Assembly (NCBI GenBank): GCA_947493455.1 | Contig: CANLRB010000003.1 | Span: 62,001 to 126,000, forward strand | Source: an uncultured Pseudoalteromonas sp. | GTDB taxonomy: Bacteria; Pseudomonadota; Gammaproteobacteria; Enterobacterales; Alteromonadaceae | Reading direction: 5' to 3' | Length of the DNA stretch: 64,000 nucleotides | Shown: piece after piece, positions 18,361 to 26,566 of the stretch | Numbering within the stretch: position 1 is the first letter of the stretch | Layout of the letters: each line of letters starts with the position of its first letter | The notes under the pieces: generated by a model | Databases searched by the model: none | What the model was told of the DNA's origin: nothing | What the model saw: the letters and a program-made list of their open reading frames with translations, nothing else | Translations under genes and position numbers: made by a program

Positions 18361-19527
18361 TTAGTTAAAAAAACCATTAACGAGAATGTCACCATCTTCG
18401 ATCATTTTTTTGCCATTGCACCATACTGAATGCACCGCGAGTGTTTTTTTATGCATCAATACGAGATCGGCATCATGGTCCACTAACAGCTGTCCTTTTC
18501 TCAAGCCTAATATACGAGCTGGATTACTGGTAATGGCTTGTAATGCATGCTCAATCGATACGTTAAATTGCGTCACCGCTTGCTTGAACGACGCAAGTAA
18601 CGAACTTTCATCACCCACATCAAACCCTACCAGCTCGTTATCTACGTTATATATTGGCAAACTAGCATGGCCATCTGAACTCATTGTGAGTAGGTCAGAT
18701 GAAACTCCCTTCTCAAGACAGTACGCAAGCGCTTCAGCAGCTGCTAACTCACCATTGGCTAAATCATATTCGGTGGTACTTGTGGTAAAGTCAATCGTGC
18801 CGCCGGCTTGACAAAATTCAATACCAGACGTCAAGAGGTCGGCGTTGCGATTCATATGTGTTGGATAAAATTGATTAAGCGGAATATCGGTTGTATCCGC
18901 CACTTGATGAAGCAATTCTAATTTAGTTAAGCCACTGCCGACATGCACCGACACTGTGCCGCGTTTACCACTTAATAATCCTGCGGTTCTCGCTTCTGCC
19001 GCTGCGGTTGCCAGTTGCTTTAAACTAATTTGGCGACCGCGATGATCTGCAATTGCAACTTCACCTAAGCCAATAAATTCATCAATATACATAATATCGT
19101 GACTGATAGAATGGCCGAGTGTTGTTGCGGGCAAGTGGTATGATCCGGTATGGCAAAATACATTAAGCCCTTCTTGTTTGAGGCCTTTTGCTTTTGCAAT
19201 TAGATCGGTATGTGTGCGACTAATATTATCGGTACCAAGTGCACCAACCACGGTGGTGATACCAAATTGTGTTGCATCGGTTAACTGCATTTCAGGCGTT
19301 CGACTGGCAAAACCAGCCTCACCACCGCCGCCGCTAATATGAACCAGAGAATCGACGAAACCAGGCGTTAATATAAAGTCATTGCCATCGATTACTTCGT
19401 GATTTATTGAGCAATCGAGCGAGATGTTGTCGTCAATCGCAATCACTTTTGTGCCAGCGATTAGCACGTCTTTGTTACCGAGTTTCTTTGGTGCATAGCA
19501 CTCGGCGTGTTTTATTAAAGTAAGCAT
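18361..19527 (-). CDS. Isoaspartyl dipeptidase-like amidohydrolase (IadA family) with altered metal site
   Basis: A 388-residue TIM-barrel amidohydrolase, the length of beta-aspartyl dipeptidase IadA, which cleaves isoaspartyl dipeptides in the cytoplasm. Family blocks are clear: GGGGEAGFASRTPEM, GITTVVGALGTD, the TGSYH tyrosine (130), PTHMNRN (His224, Arg227) and MSSDGHAS (Asp285). Compared with E. coli IadA (recalled), the HxH pair is Leu61-x-His63 instead of His-x-His, and the carboxylated lysine of VKCAISDHR is Glu156 (GEVAIADHR). His195 and His224 remain. This suggests a one-metal site like that of NagA. It follows the YfcC-type transporter by 4 bp and shares a locus with cyanophycinase, so beta-Asp-Arg is the inferred substrate. 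Loss of activity is the alternative. Confidence 0.82.
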   Translation of the reverse strand: MLTLIKHAECYAPKKLGNKDVLIAGTKVIAIDDNISLDCSINHEVIDGNDFILTPGFVDSLVHISGGGGEAGFASRTPEMQLTDATQFGITTVVGALGTDNISRTHTDLIAKAKGLKQEGLNVFCHTGSYHLPATTLGHSISHDIMYIDEFIGLGEVAIADHRGRQISLKQLATAAAEARTAGLLSGKRGTVSVHVGSGLTKLELLHQVADTTDIPLNQFYPTHMNRNADLLTSGIEFCQAGGTIDFTTSTTEYDLANGELAAAEALAYCLEKGVSSDLLTMSSDGHASLPIYNVDNELVGFDVGDESSLLASFKQAVTQFNVSIEHALQAITSNPARILGLRKGQLLVDHDADLVLMHKKTLAVHSVWCNGKKMIEDGDILVNGFFN

Positions 19528-19531
19528 AGAT

Positions 19532-20932
19532 TTATTGATAATTGATAATGTGTGCCGTAATTACACAGAGACTAGCCAGTGCAAACAAAAAGAGCATAAA
19601 ACGCCATATAAAATTGGCCCACTCGCTCCAAGACAGTTTAACGACACCAAGGCAACCGATTAGGCTGGCAGATGTCGGAATGATGATGTTCGTTAGCCCA
19701 TCACCTAATTGGAAAGCAAGCACTGCTGTTTGCCGAGAAACACCGAGTAAATCAGCCAGTGGTGCCATAATTGGCATTGTAATGGCTGCCTGTCCAGAAC
19801 CTGACGACACAAAAAAGTTGAAAATAGATTGAAATAGGTACATACACCATGCAGCGACGATATCAGGTACATTTGAAATTACCGATGCCGCATGAAACAG
19901 GAGCGTATTTAACAATGAAAGTTCGCTTAAGCTTCCGCCGCCGAGCAAAATAACAAGGCCTTTTGCCAAACCAACGAGTAGGGCGGCCGGAAGTAGTTCT
20001 GCACTGCCTTTTTTAAACGCGGTGACAGACTGGTCAATACTTTGTCGTTTACCTATTTTAGCGATGATTGCAACAACGATGGCTAACACAAAAAACTGTG
20101 ATGCAAGCTCTGCAATGTAGTATCCCTTAATCGTGACACCATAAATCACCCAACTAATCACCATAAAGAAAGCTGCTAACAGGAGTTTATCCGTTATATC
20201 TAACGACTGAGCTCTGTAGTTATGTTCTTGACTGCGATTACTCCGAATTTGTGCTGCGTAACGACAGGTAAACACTAAGCCTGATACTATAAAAATAGCA
20301 GCAATTATGGTGCGGTATTGTGCGCCGGAGAATACCGGCAATTGCGCAATACTTTGTGCAATTGCAATGCTAAATGGGTTCATTGGTGACACTGCAAAAC
20401 CTATTTGTGTCGCGACATAAGTGACGAGAACTGTGACTTGGGCGTTGTAACCGAGCTTTTTCATAATAGGAAATAGCACGATACAAAAAGCGATAGCTTC
20501 TTCACCCATGCCAAATATTGCGCCGCCTAGAGCGAAAGTTATAAACAGACATGGGATAAACAGCCAATCAATCTTGGTGGTTGACCCAATGAGCGCTAAT
20601 ATCCCGTTGTCGATCGCTTTGGTTTGCATGAGCACGCCAAATGCACCACCAGTAATCAGAATAAATGCGATTACACCGATTGCAGCACCATTGCGGTCAC
20701 CGCTTACCAGCCCTTCGAACAGAATATTAACTAAGCCAACATCGCTATCTGTGCCAAAAATAGGCACCGGTAGCGGTCCTTCGGCGCGAACAAATTGCGC
20801 AAGTGAAACGGTGCTTGCATTTTCCATATCGATAAACTGACCTGGAACAGCGATATAGGATATGGCGTAGCACATCCCAGCAATCGCCAGCAAAATAACG
20901 AACGCATCAGGCATTTTAAATGTGTGTTGCAT
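19532..20932 (-). CDS. YfcC-type transporter (DcuC/arginine-antiporter-like superfamily)
   Basis: An inner-membrane carrier of 466 residues with about 11-12 hydrophobic helices. The N-terminal MPDAFVILLAIAGMCYAISYIAVPGQF, the glycine-rich FALGGAIFGMGEEAIAF segment, the hairpin SPMNPFSIAIAQSIAQLP and the GSGQAAITMPIMAPLADLLGVSRQTAVLAFQLGDGLTNIIIPTS block are characteristic of YfcC family proteins. These are annotated as basic amino-acid, dipeptide or C4-dicarboxylate carriers, usually without proof. The gene ends 4 bp before iadA and starts 36 bp after the TonB receptor, so the three probably form one unit. In this context the likely cargo is beta-aspartyl dipeptide (inference). Confidence 0.85.
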   Translation of the reverse strand: MQHTFKMPDAFVILLAIAGMCYAISYIAVPGQFIDMENASTVSLAQFVRAEGPLPVPIFGTDSDVGLVNILFEGLVSGDRNGAAIGVIAFILITGGAFGVLMQTKAIDNGILALIGSTTKIDWLFIPCLFITFALGGAIFGMGEEAIAFCIVLFPIMKKLGYNAQVTVLVTYVATQIGFAVSPMNPFSIAIAQSIAQLPVFSGAQYRTIIAAIFIVSGLVFTCRYAAQIRSNRSQEHNYRAQSLDITDKLLLAAFFMVISWVIYGVTIKGYYIAELASQFFVLAIVVAIIAKIGKRQSIDQSVTAFKKGSAELLPAALLVGLAKGLVILLGGGSLSELSLLNTLLFHAASVISNVPDIVAAWCMYLFQSIFNFFVSSGSGQAAITMPIMAPLADLLGVSRQTAVLAFQLGDGLTNIIIPTSASLIGCLGVVKLSWSEWANFIWRFMLFLFALASLCVITAHIINYQ

Positions 20933-20942
20933 GTGTTTAATT

Positions 20943-20964
20943 AAAGTGGGGTTACCCCCACTTT
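20943..20964 (-). terminator. Hairpin between TonB receptor and YfcC genes
   Basis: A perfect 9-bp stem (AAAGTGGGG, 20943-20951, with 20956-20964) and 4-base loop lies in the 36-bp gap after the TonB receptor stop. The T-run on the minus strand is poor, so it may give partial termination or mRNA stability and lower expression of the two downstream genes. Confidence 0.55.
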
Positions 20965-20968
20965 TCCG

Positions 20969-23890
20969 CTAAAAACGATAAGTTAAGCCAAGACGGTACG
21001 TAATACCGAGAGCGTCATGATTTATTGAATCAAAGCCACGGGACGAACCAAATAGGCGAGGTGGTTGTTTATCGAAGAGATTATTAATGCCAGCCCGAAG
21101 AACCATATCTTTAGTGATATCGTATCCGGCATTTAAATCAACTACCGTCCAGCTGTTAACATCTCTTTGTTGGTTTTCATCCAATTGACCGAGTTGATTT
21201 AGTTCATCAATTTCTCGACCACGCAAGCCTTCGATATCGTCTTGATAACTATCAGTGTAGTTAGCGCCTAGCGAGACGTAAAATGAATCGCTATCGTAAG
21301 TCAGTGACACACGTCCAATATTTTCCGGATAGCGGAATGTTCCGACCATCTCTTCTATTTGGTCAGAGCCAGGCTTATTTCGTTCATATTGGAGGTAGTG
21401 GGTTGCATCCAATTTGAAAATAAGGTCGCTACTGGCCAATCTAATGCGGTGGTCAAACTTAATGTCGACGCCACTGATATCTTGTGAGCCGGTATTTTCG
21501 AGTTGAATAACATGATCGCGATACAGTTCTAACCGTTGACTTCTCGGATCGAATTCTAAGATATAAGCGGCCAAAATATCGTTTAGATTGGCACCTGCTT
21601 GGTCAATGTATAGGCCATTGCTATCTGTGACACTGCAAACGTCTTGATCATATGAAATACCCATTTCACCGTCCGGCACTAAACCGCAATGTCGAAGTGA
21701 TTCATCCGATATTGCATTGGCCAATACAGCTGTCATATTTGTGTCAATTACATCTTCGTAATTAAATTGCCAATAGTCGAGCGTTAGGTTGGTATCGCGA
21801 CTCGGGCTCCATGCTATACCAATGGATAATGATTCAGATTCTTCTGCATTTAATGCGGTGTTACCGAGCTCAAGCGTGTTGACCGATCTCTGCGTGCCAT
21901 CTCCTTCACAATATAAATCTGCGACGGCTTGGTTAGCACCACAGTCAAAACTAGATGTTGTTGTTCTAAGTTTTACACCAGCTTGAGTAAGCGATGGCGC
22001 ACGAAATGATGTTGACCATCCCGCTCTGAACATCAGTGAGTCGATTGGGCGAAAACTAACACTGATTTTCGGGTTAAAGGTTGCGCCAAAATCATCAAAA
22101 TGATCGTAACGTCCAGCTAACTGCATCTCTACTTTATCGCCCACAGGTACATATAATTCTGCGAAAGCGCCGTATTGCAGTCGGTCGGCTTGTGCAATAC
22201 TTGAACCATAACCAAATACATCGACCAGATAGCCATTGTCGGCATTTGCGACCGCGTTAGTTGACGGAATATCCGAAAGTTCTTCTTTGCGCACTTCGAC
22301 ACCAAATGAAGATTGAATATCGCTTTGACCGATCGTTGCTAATTCACCAGAGAGAGTAAAGTCCCAGCCATACACACGGCTTTTCCCTGAACGTGTCGGC
22401 ATTTCTTGTGTTAGCGCTAAAAGACTATCATTTGCTGTATCGCCAACTAAGAAAGGGTTGTAAAAGTCCATTAGTTCCCCAGAACGACAAGTGATATTGT
22501 CATTCGATAATGTTGCTATGTCGCCATTTGAGCAAAGCTCACCGGCTAATGCAGCATTAAACTTGTAACGATTGTATACCCCTTTGGTCGCGATTTGGTC
22601 CGACCTTGATTCTGAAAATAGTACGCCAGTTTGCCAATCCCATTCACCTAGTTGGCCTTCGAGACTTGTTACAAAACGCATATTCTCTGACTCTACTTCA
22701 ACGGTACGCGGGTCGTTAAAACGGGCATCAAATCGAAACCCCCATTGTTCTTGCCCTAAATAGGTGTTAAAAGGGTCGATATAAAGTGCATCGAGTAACG
22801 TATTGTTGCCGTTCTCGTCATCATAGATAAACAGTGCATCTTCTTTTACCCATGGGCCATCGGTATCGTCAACTTGGTTAATCGCTGCCGGACTAGAATA
22901 AGCTGTAGATTTGGTTTTACTGTAGAAAAACTCTGTATTCCAGATCGTATCTTGCAAGGTTTTATTAAAAATAAAGCCGCCAGACATACTTTCAAATGGC
23001 GCTCGCAAGACGTCGTCTTGATTCCCGTAGTATGCGCAAATTTGTTCGCCATATTCGGTAGTTACCAATGGTGATTGACAACCTGGAGCGGGCAGCTCAT
23101 TGCCGTCGCGGCTGCTGAAATAATAAATATTCGGCGTATTTGATAGCTTTGGCAGGTATGAATATGCACTTTTTAACAATGGTTGACGAGTAAAGCTGCG
23201 GTCGCTTGCATTAAACTGGTTTCGGTCGTAAAAATCCGCAAACACGGTGAGGTTACCACCTGCGACTTGCGAACCCCATATTAAATTAATCTGCTTCTTA
23301 GCTTCGTTTGAATTGGCAAAACTATCGCCATAACTTAACTCGATTTCGGTGCCATCATAATCTTTTTTCAAAATATAGTTGATGACGCCGGCAACCGCAT
23401 CGGCCCCGTATATCGCTGATGCGCCTGTTGCAAGCACCTCAATACGTTCAATTGCAGCCAACGGAATAGCATTCACATCAACAAAATTTTGCGTACCTGC
23501 TGCGAACGAACTTGGTGCAACACGGCGGCCATTGATTAAGGTTAATGTTGCTGAGGGGCCCATGCCACGCAAACTTGCTGCTGCTTGTCCGGCTGGGGTT
23601 GAGGTCGACGTACTGCCACTTTCACTGGTTGAGAACGTACCGGTTCCCCCTTTTAGTTGGGGAAGGTCTTGTAGTAATTCGTATACAGACGATGCGCCGG
23701 AGCGGGCGATATCGTCAGCGTTTAGGATGGTAATCGGTTGAGTTCCTTCGAGGTCGACACCCTTAATTCGTGACCCGGTTATTTCGACTCTCTCAATTGT
23801 TTCATTTTCAGAGTTTTCGCTTGATTGCGCATGTAATGTCGAACACATCGACATTGACGCGGCAATCGCTAGAGCTAACTTGTTATACAT
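20969..23890 (-). CDS. TonB-dependent outer-membrane receptor
   Basis: A 973-residue ligand-gated receptor. The signal peptide ends around LHAQS (residue 23). A TonB-box-like ERVEITGSRIKG follows, then a plug domain (about 45-165) with ASLRGMGPSATLTLINGRR and IERIEVLATGASAIYGADAVAGVINYI. The rest is a 22-strand barrel ending in the aromatic YRLGLTYRF. The group (ERVEITGSRI, long barrel) is that of marine gammaproteobacterial receptors often linked to peptide or polymer fragments, not siderophores. It is the first gene of a minus-strand unit with the YfcC carrier and IadA-like enzyme and is divergent from the exported cyanophycinase, so the ligand is inferred to be cyanophycin fragments or beta-Asp-Arg. 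A GGTGAAGT ribosome site precedes the ATG. Confidence 0.92.
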   Translation of the reverse strand: MYNKLALAIAASMSMCSTLHAQSSENSENETIERVEITGSRIKGVDLEGTQPITILNADDIARSGASSVYELLQDLPQLKGGTGTFSTSESGSTSTSTPAGQAAASLRGMGPSATLTLINGRRVAPSSFAAGTQNFVDVNAIPLAAIERIEVLATGASAIYGADAVAGVINYILKKDYDGTEIELSYGDSFANSNEAKKQINLIWGSQVAGGNLTVFADFYDRNQFNASDRSFTRQPLLKSAYSYLPKLSNTPNIYYFSSRDGNELPAPGCQSPLVTTEYGEQICAYYGNQDDVLRAPFESMSGGFIFNKTLQDTIWNTEFFYSKTKSTAYSSPAAINQVDDTDGPWVKEDALFIYDDENGNNTLLDALYIDPFNTYLGQEQWGFRFDARFNDPRTVEVESENMRFVTSLEGQLGEWDWQTGVLFSESRSDQIATKGVYNRYKFNAALAGELCSNGDIATLSNDNITCRSGELMDFYNPFLVGDTANDSLLALTQEMPTRSGKSRVYGWDFTLSGELATIGQSDIQSSFGVEVRKEELSDIPSTNAVANADNGYLVDVFGYGSSIAQADRLQYGAFAELYVPVGDKVEMQLAGRYDHFDDFGATFNPKISVSFRPIDSLMFRAGWSTSFRAPSLTQAGVKLRTTTSSFDCGANQAVADLYCEGDGTQRSVNTLELGNTALNAEESESLSIGIAWSPSRDTNLTLDYWQFNYEDVIDTNMTAVLANAISDESLRHCGLVPDGEMGISYDQDVCSVTDSNGLYIDQAGANLNDILAAYILEFDPRSQRLELYRDHVIQLENTGSQDISGVDIKFDHRIRLASSDLIFKLDATHYLQYERNKPGSDQIEEMVGTFRYPENIGRVSLTYDSDSFYVSLGANYTDSYQDDIEGLRGREIDELNQLGQLDENQQRDVNSWTVVDLNAGYDITKDMVLRAGINNLFDKQPPRLFGSSRGFDSINHDALGITYRLGLTYRF

Positions 23891-24164
23891 ACTTCACCTT
23901 GGATTTGCTGAGTGGTGACGGTAATCAAAATTTAACGCTAGCATTACACTACAGCACACAAATGCGCTAACAGCATGCAAAACGCTATGTTTAGATTATC
24001 GTCGTCAGATTGTTTTTATTGTTGTGGTGGGTTGCATACCAATAGACAACACCACGGCGTGAACCGTGTGTCTACTCGTCGAACCACTCAGAAAGGTAGT
24101 GTGGTGAGTAGAAGTAGCAAACAAGCTGGTTGGCTTTTTTTAACATATCTTCATCTCGTGTTTT
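23891..24164. other. Divergent regulatory region of the cyanophycin-type locus
   Basis: About 390 bp separate the TonB receptor from the cyanophycinase; this is the part before the cyanophycinase promoter. At 24043-24074 a TAGACA...TGTCTA hairpin with an inner CACGG/CCGTG pair is present. At 24072-24111 a second hairpin pairs CTACTC with GAGTAG and ACCACT with AGTGTGGT. The two share bases 24072-24074, so they exclude each other. A short AAGC/GCTT stem followed by T7 lies at 24123-24140. No clear ARG box matching the E. coli consensus was found. Confidence 0.45.
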
Positions 24165-24196
24165 TTGACAATGCAAACTGGCTTGTGCTAGTTTGC
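24165..24196 (+). promoter_or_regulatory. Probable cyanophycinase promoter with overlapping palindrome
   Basis: A perfect -35 TTGACA (24165-24170) is followed at 18 bases by TAGTTT (24189-24194). An inverted repeat, GCAAACTGG (24173-24181) with CTAGTTTGC (24188-24196), covers the spacer and the -10 element, as an operator for a repressor would. The start codon is about 80 bases further on. Confidence 0.5.
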
Positions 24197-24279
24197 CTCT
24201 CGCAAATGTTCATAAAATTTATATCACAGCTTTTTTTGTGATGACAAGCCCTTTTTTTAATTTTGATTGGAAATTAATC

Positions 24280-25902
24280 ATGAACTTTGTGTCGTTGGTT
24301 TACAAATCACTTATGCTCATAGTTGCGTTAATGAGCATAAACGCCTCATCTCAAACGCTTTATTTAATTGGCGGTGCGTTAAAAACATGCTCTAGTATGT
24401 CGGGCAAAAATTGTGTTGAAAAAACGCACTTTTCGCCTGCAGCAAAAACACACTTATTGTATTTAGTTGATAAACACCGTATCGCTCAAATTAATCATTT
24501 ATGGCCGAGCGAGAACGTGTCACACAAGCTCGCAACGCGAAAATTGCTTAATAAAATAAACAAAAAACGTCCATTATCAAAAGATCAGCTAGTCGATTTA
24601 TTCAAGTTGCACGATAAACATCTATATCGCACTTGGAGTAATCAAGAATACAATTTCGTATTTGATATGTTGGAATTACCGCTCATCATCAATCAAAAAC
24701 GTGTTATTGAGCAGGTGATAACGCAAAATAACCGTGTTGCGGCAAGCAGTGAGATTATCGATGAGATTGTTGCCAAAATCAAAACAACGAATTCGCGACG
24801 ACTTCATCTAGTGACCGCATCATCGCGCGATCCATACGAATCGGCAGATTTTTACAACGGATTGTTTGATGCTTATGATATTGATGCCGCTTGGCTACCA
24901 CTTACCCCTGCACTAAGCAAAGCAATTACAAAAAACGATTGCGATAATTTGGATAAATATCGTAATGAAATCAATCAGGTTTATAACCGAGAAGCGGTTT
25001 ACCCAGATTTAACAAGCCAAGAACGTGCTCTATGTAACGGCGGTGTTAGTAATCTTATAGCGCAGCTTAAAAATAGTGATGCGATATTCTTTAATGGCGG
25101 AGATCAATCGTTGACCAAACAAATATTTGTTGACGCACAATCTCACCAGAGCTATCCGTGGACAGACGTGATCCGAACTCGTCACATTTTGATTGGTACA
25201 AGTGCGGGAACGGCTGTGCAGTCAGGCGGGCAAAATGAGCATGGCTTGGTTCCGATGATAACCAATGGCAGTAGTGTTAATGCGCTTAAAAATGGGGCAT
25301 TTAGCGAGAGTGCACCGGCACAAAACTGTCATAACCATGGCGGTTGTTCAAAACTTGATTATGATGCGTTGACTTTTGAAGAGCTGGGGGGGTTGGGTAC
25401 GTTTGACATAGGCATACTCGATACGCATTTTAGCGAACGTGGCCGCACCGTAAGACTTGCTGTTCTATTAGCACATAGCAACCAACAATTCGGGTTTGGC
25501 GTTGATGAAACGACGGTCCTAAAATTTGATTCACAAACACAGTATATGAAAGTCATTGGTAAGCAAGGTGTTGTTGTGATTGAATTTAAAAATAGTCACT
25601 TTCGTTATCATTTTATTCCGTCAGGGTATTCATTTGCTTTAAATGATTTAGCGACTAGCTCAAACGAATTCGTTGTCGAGACAAGAGGGCATGACATTAT
25701 CGAAAACGGTATTAGTGATGCTGTAATTCGAGAAAAGCTGCAAGCTATGTGTGCTAATAAATTAGCCAAAGTCACGTTAAAAGAAGGGAGTTCGCCCGAA
25801 CTCAGCGTTGTTTTTAAGCGCGACAATAAAACCCGTTGTGAGCGCCAAGCGGATGGTCGTTATCTAATAAAAAACATGCATTTAGCTCTTGCTAATCGCT
25901 AA
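24280..25902 (+). CDS. Exported cyanophycinase (peptidase family S51)
   Basis: A 540-residue serine peptidase-like enzyme that should cleave cyanophycin (multi-L-arginyl-poly-L-aspartate) to beta-Asp-Arg. The signal peptide runs through MLIVALMSINASSQ. The S51 motifs are visible: IFFNGGDQS (269-277), the nucleophile elbow GTSAG with Ser308, DTHFSERGRTVRL with His383 and the arginine-binding-type RGR, and GFGVDETTV with Glu410. The RGR-x-x-RL and VDE motifs point to cyanophycinase rather than peptidase E. It is roughly twice as long as cyanobacterial CphB and exported like CphE-type enzymes of heterotrophs, so it acts on external polymer. Extra length lies at residues 35-170 and after 440. The ATG at 24280 starts the signal peptide. 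It is divergent from the TonB receptor and followed by argR. Confidence 0.88.
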   Translation: MNFVSLVYKSLMLIVALMSINASSQTLYLIGGALKTCSSMSGKNCVEKTHFSPAAKTHLLYLVDKHRIAQINHLWPSENVSHKLATRKLLNKINKKRPLSKDQLVDLFKLHDKHLYRTWSNQEYNFVFDMLELPLIINQKRVIEQVITQNNRVAASSEIIDEIVAKIKTTNSRRLHLVTASSRDPYESADFYNGLFDAYDIDAAWLPLTPALSKAITKNDCDNLDKYRNEINQVYNREAVYPDLTSQERALCNGGVSNLIAQLKNSDAIFFNGGDQSLTKQIFVDAQSHQSYPWTDVIRTRHILIGTSAGTAVQSGGQNEHGLVPMITNGSSVNALKNGAFSESAPAQNCHNHGGCSKLDYDALTFEELGGLGTFDIGILDTHFSERGRTVRLAVLLAHSNQQFGFGVDETTVLKFDSQTQYMKVIGKQGVVVIEFKNSHFRYHFIPSGYSFALNDLATSSNEFVVETRGHDIIENGISDAVIREKLQAMCANKLAKVTLKEGSSPELSVVFKRDNKTRCERQADGRYLIKNMHLALANR

Positions 25903-25920
25903 TGCGCAATAGCATAAAGT

Positions 25921-25951
25921 ACAGGGTTGAATTGATAGACTTTAACCCTGT
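25921..25951 (+). terminator. Hairpin after the cyanophycinase gene
   Basis: An 11-bp stem with one G-U pair (ACAGGGTTGAA with TTTAACCCTGT) and a 9-base loop lies between the cyanophycinase and argR genes. The sequence after it (TATCTCTTG) is only partly T-rich; it may be a leaky terminator. Confidence 0.55.
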
Positions 25952-25987
25952 TATCTCTTGCCAATCTCATGACTAGGGTTCTTTTTT

Positions 25988-26437
25988 ATGGCGCAAGAAA
26001 ACAATTTAGAGCTTACGGTTAAACAGCTTCTCCTTGAAGGTAAGATGCGTTCGCAATATGAATTCATGTATACACTTGCTGAACTCGGCTTTTGTGGTGT
26101 GTCGCAATCTCGTATTTCACGTATGCTAACACGTTTAGGAGCGGTGCGAAGTAGAAATAATGCGGGTAACAGCGTGTATTGTCTAACGCAGAATGTGGCG
26201 GCACCGAGTCTAGAAAACTCAATTGAACACCTTATTGTGACCTGCGACTACAATCCATTTTTGGTTGTGTTGAAAACCCAATCAGGCGGCGCAGATGTGG
26301 TTGCTAGGTTGCTTGATACATTGCGGGATTCGTTACAAATTAGTGGTGCTATCGCAAGCGATGATACGGTATTTGTCACACCGAGCAAGGGTCAAAGTAC
26401 TGAGCGATTATGTCAATTAATTGGTAATATTTTTTGA
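25988..26437 (+). CDS. argR: ArgR-family arginine-responsive regulator
   Basis: A 149-residue ArgR homologue. The winged-helix N-terminus has the diagnostic SQSRISRMLTRLGAVRSRN recognition block. The C-terminal half has the hexamerisation and arginine-binding domain, including GGADVVARLLD and ASDDTVFVTP, where the two aspartates that bind arginine in E. coli ArgR are kept but the preceding Gly is Ser. In many gammaproteobacteria the main argR neighbours mdh; here it follows an exported cyanophycinase by 85 bp, so it may be a dedicated second copy that reads arginine released from cyanophycin (inference). The symbol denotes the family. Whether it is the only ArgR of the genome cannot be seen here. 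Confidence 0.85.
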   Translation: MAQENNLELTVKQLLLEGKMRSQYEFMYTLAELGFCGVSQSRISRMLTRLGAVRSRNNAGNSVYCLTQNVAAPSLENSIEHLIVTCDYNPFLVVLKTQSGGADVVARLLDTLRDSLQISGAIASDDTVFVTPSKGQSTERLCQLIGNIF

Positions 26438-26515
26438 TTAAATTATAAGTATTGTGAGTTGACAATAGGTAATCTAAATTACTTTGCTAAGTACAAAACG
26501 TCGTGTAACCATGAG

Positions 26516-26544
26516 GCAGGTTTGTTGCAAAACATCAAACCTGC
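26516..26544. terminator. Hairpin between convergent argR and CobW genes
   Basis: A 9-bp perfect stem (GCAGGTTTG with CAAACCTGC) and 11-base loop lies in the 129-bp gap between convergent genes; probably a bidirectional terminator. Confidence 0.6.
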
Positions 26545-26566
26545 TGAGTATATAACAAGTGAAGTA

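Noticed and set aside
24043-24140. Inverted repeats as transposon ends
   Set aside because: No transposase or target-site duplication; they fit RNA hairpins better.
23891-24279. ARG-box search in the cyanophycinase-TonB intergenic region
   Set aside because: An AT-rich ATAAAATTTAT palindrome near 24212 was seen, but it does not match TGAAT-N4-ATTCA half-sites well enough to call.
24280-25902. Peptidase E (alpha-aspartyl dipeptidase)
   Set aside because: PepE is about 230 residues, cytoplasmic, and lacks the DxHF-x-x-RGR and VDE motifs in this arrangement.
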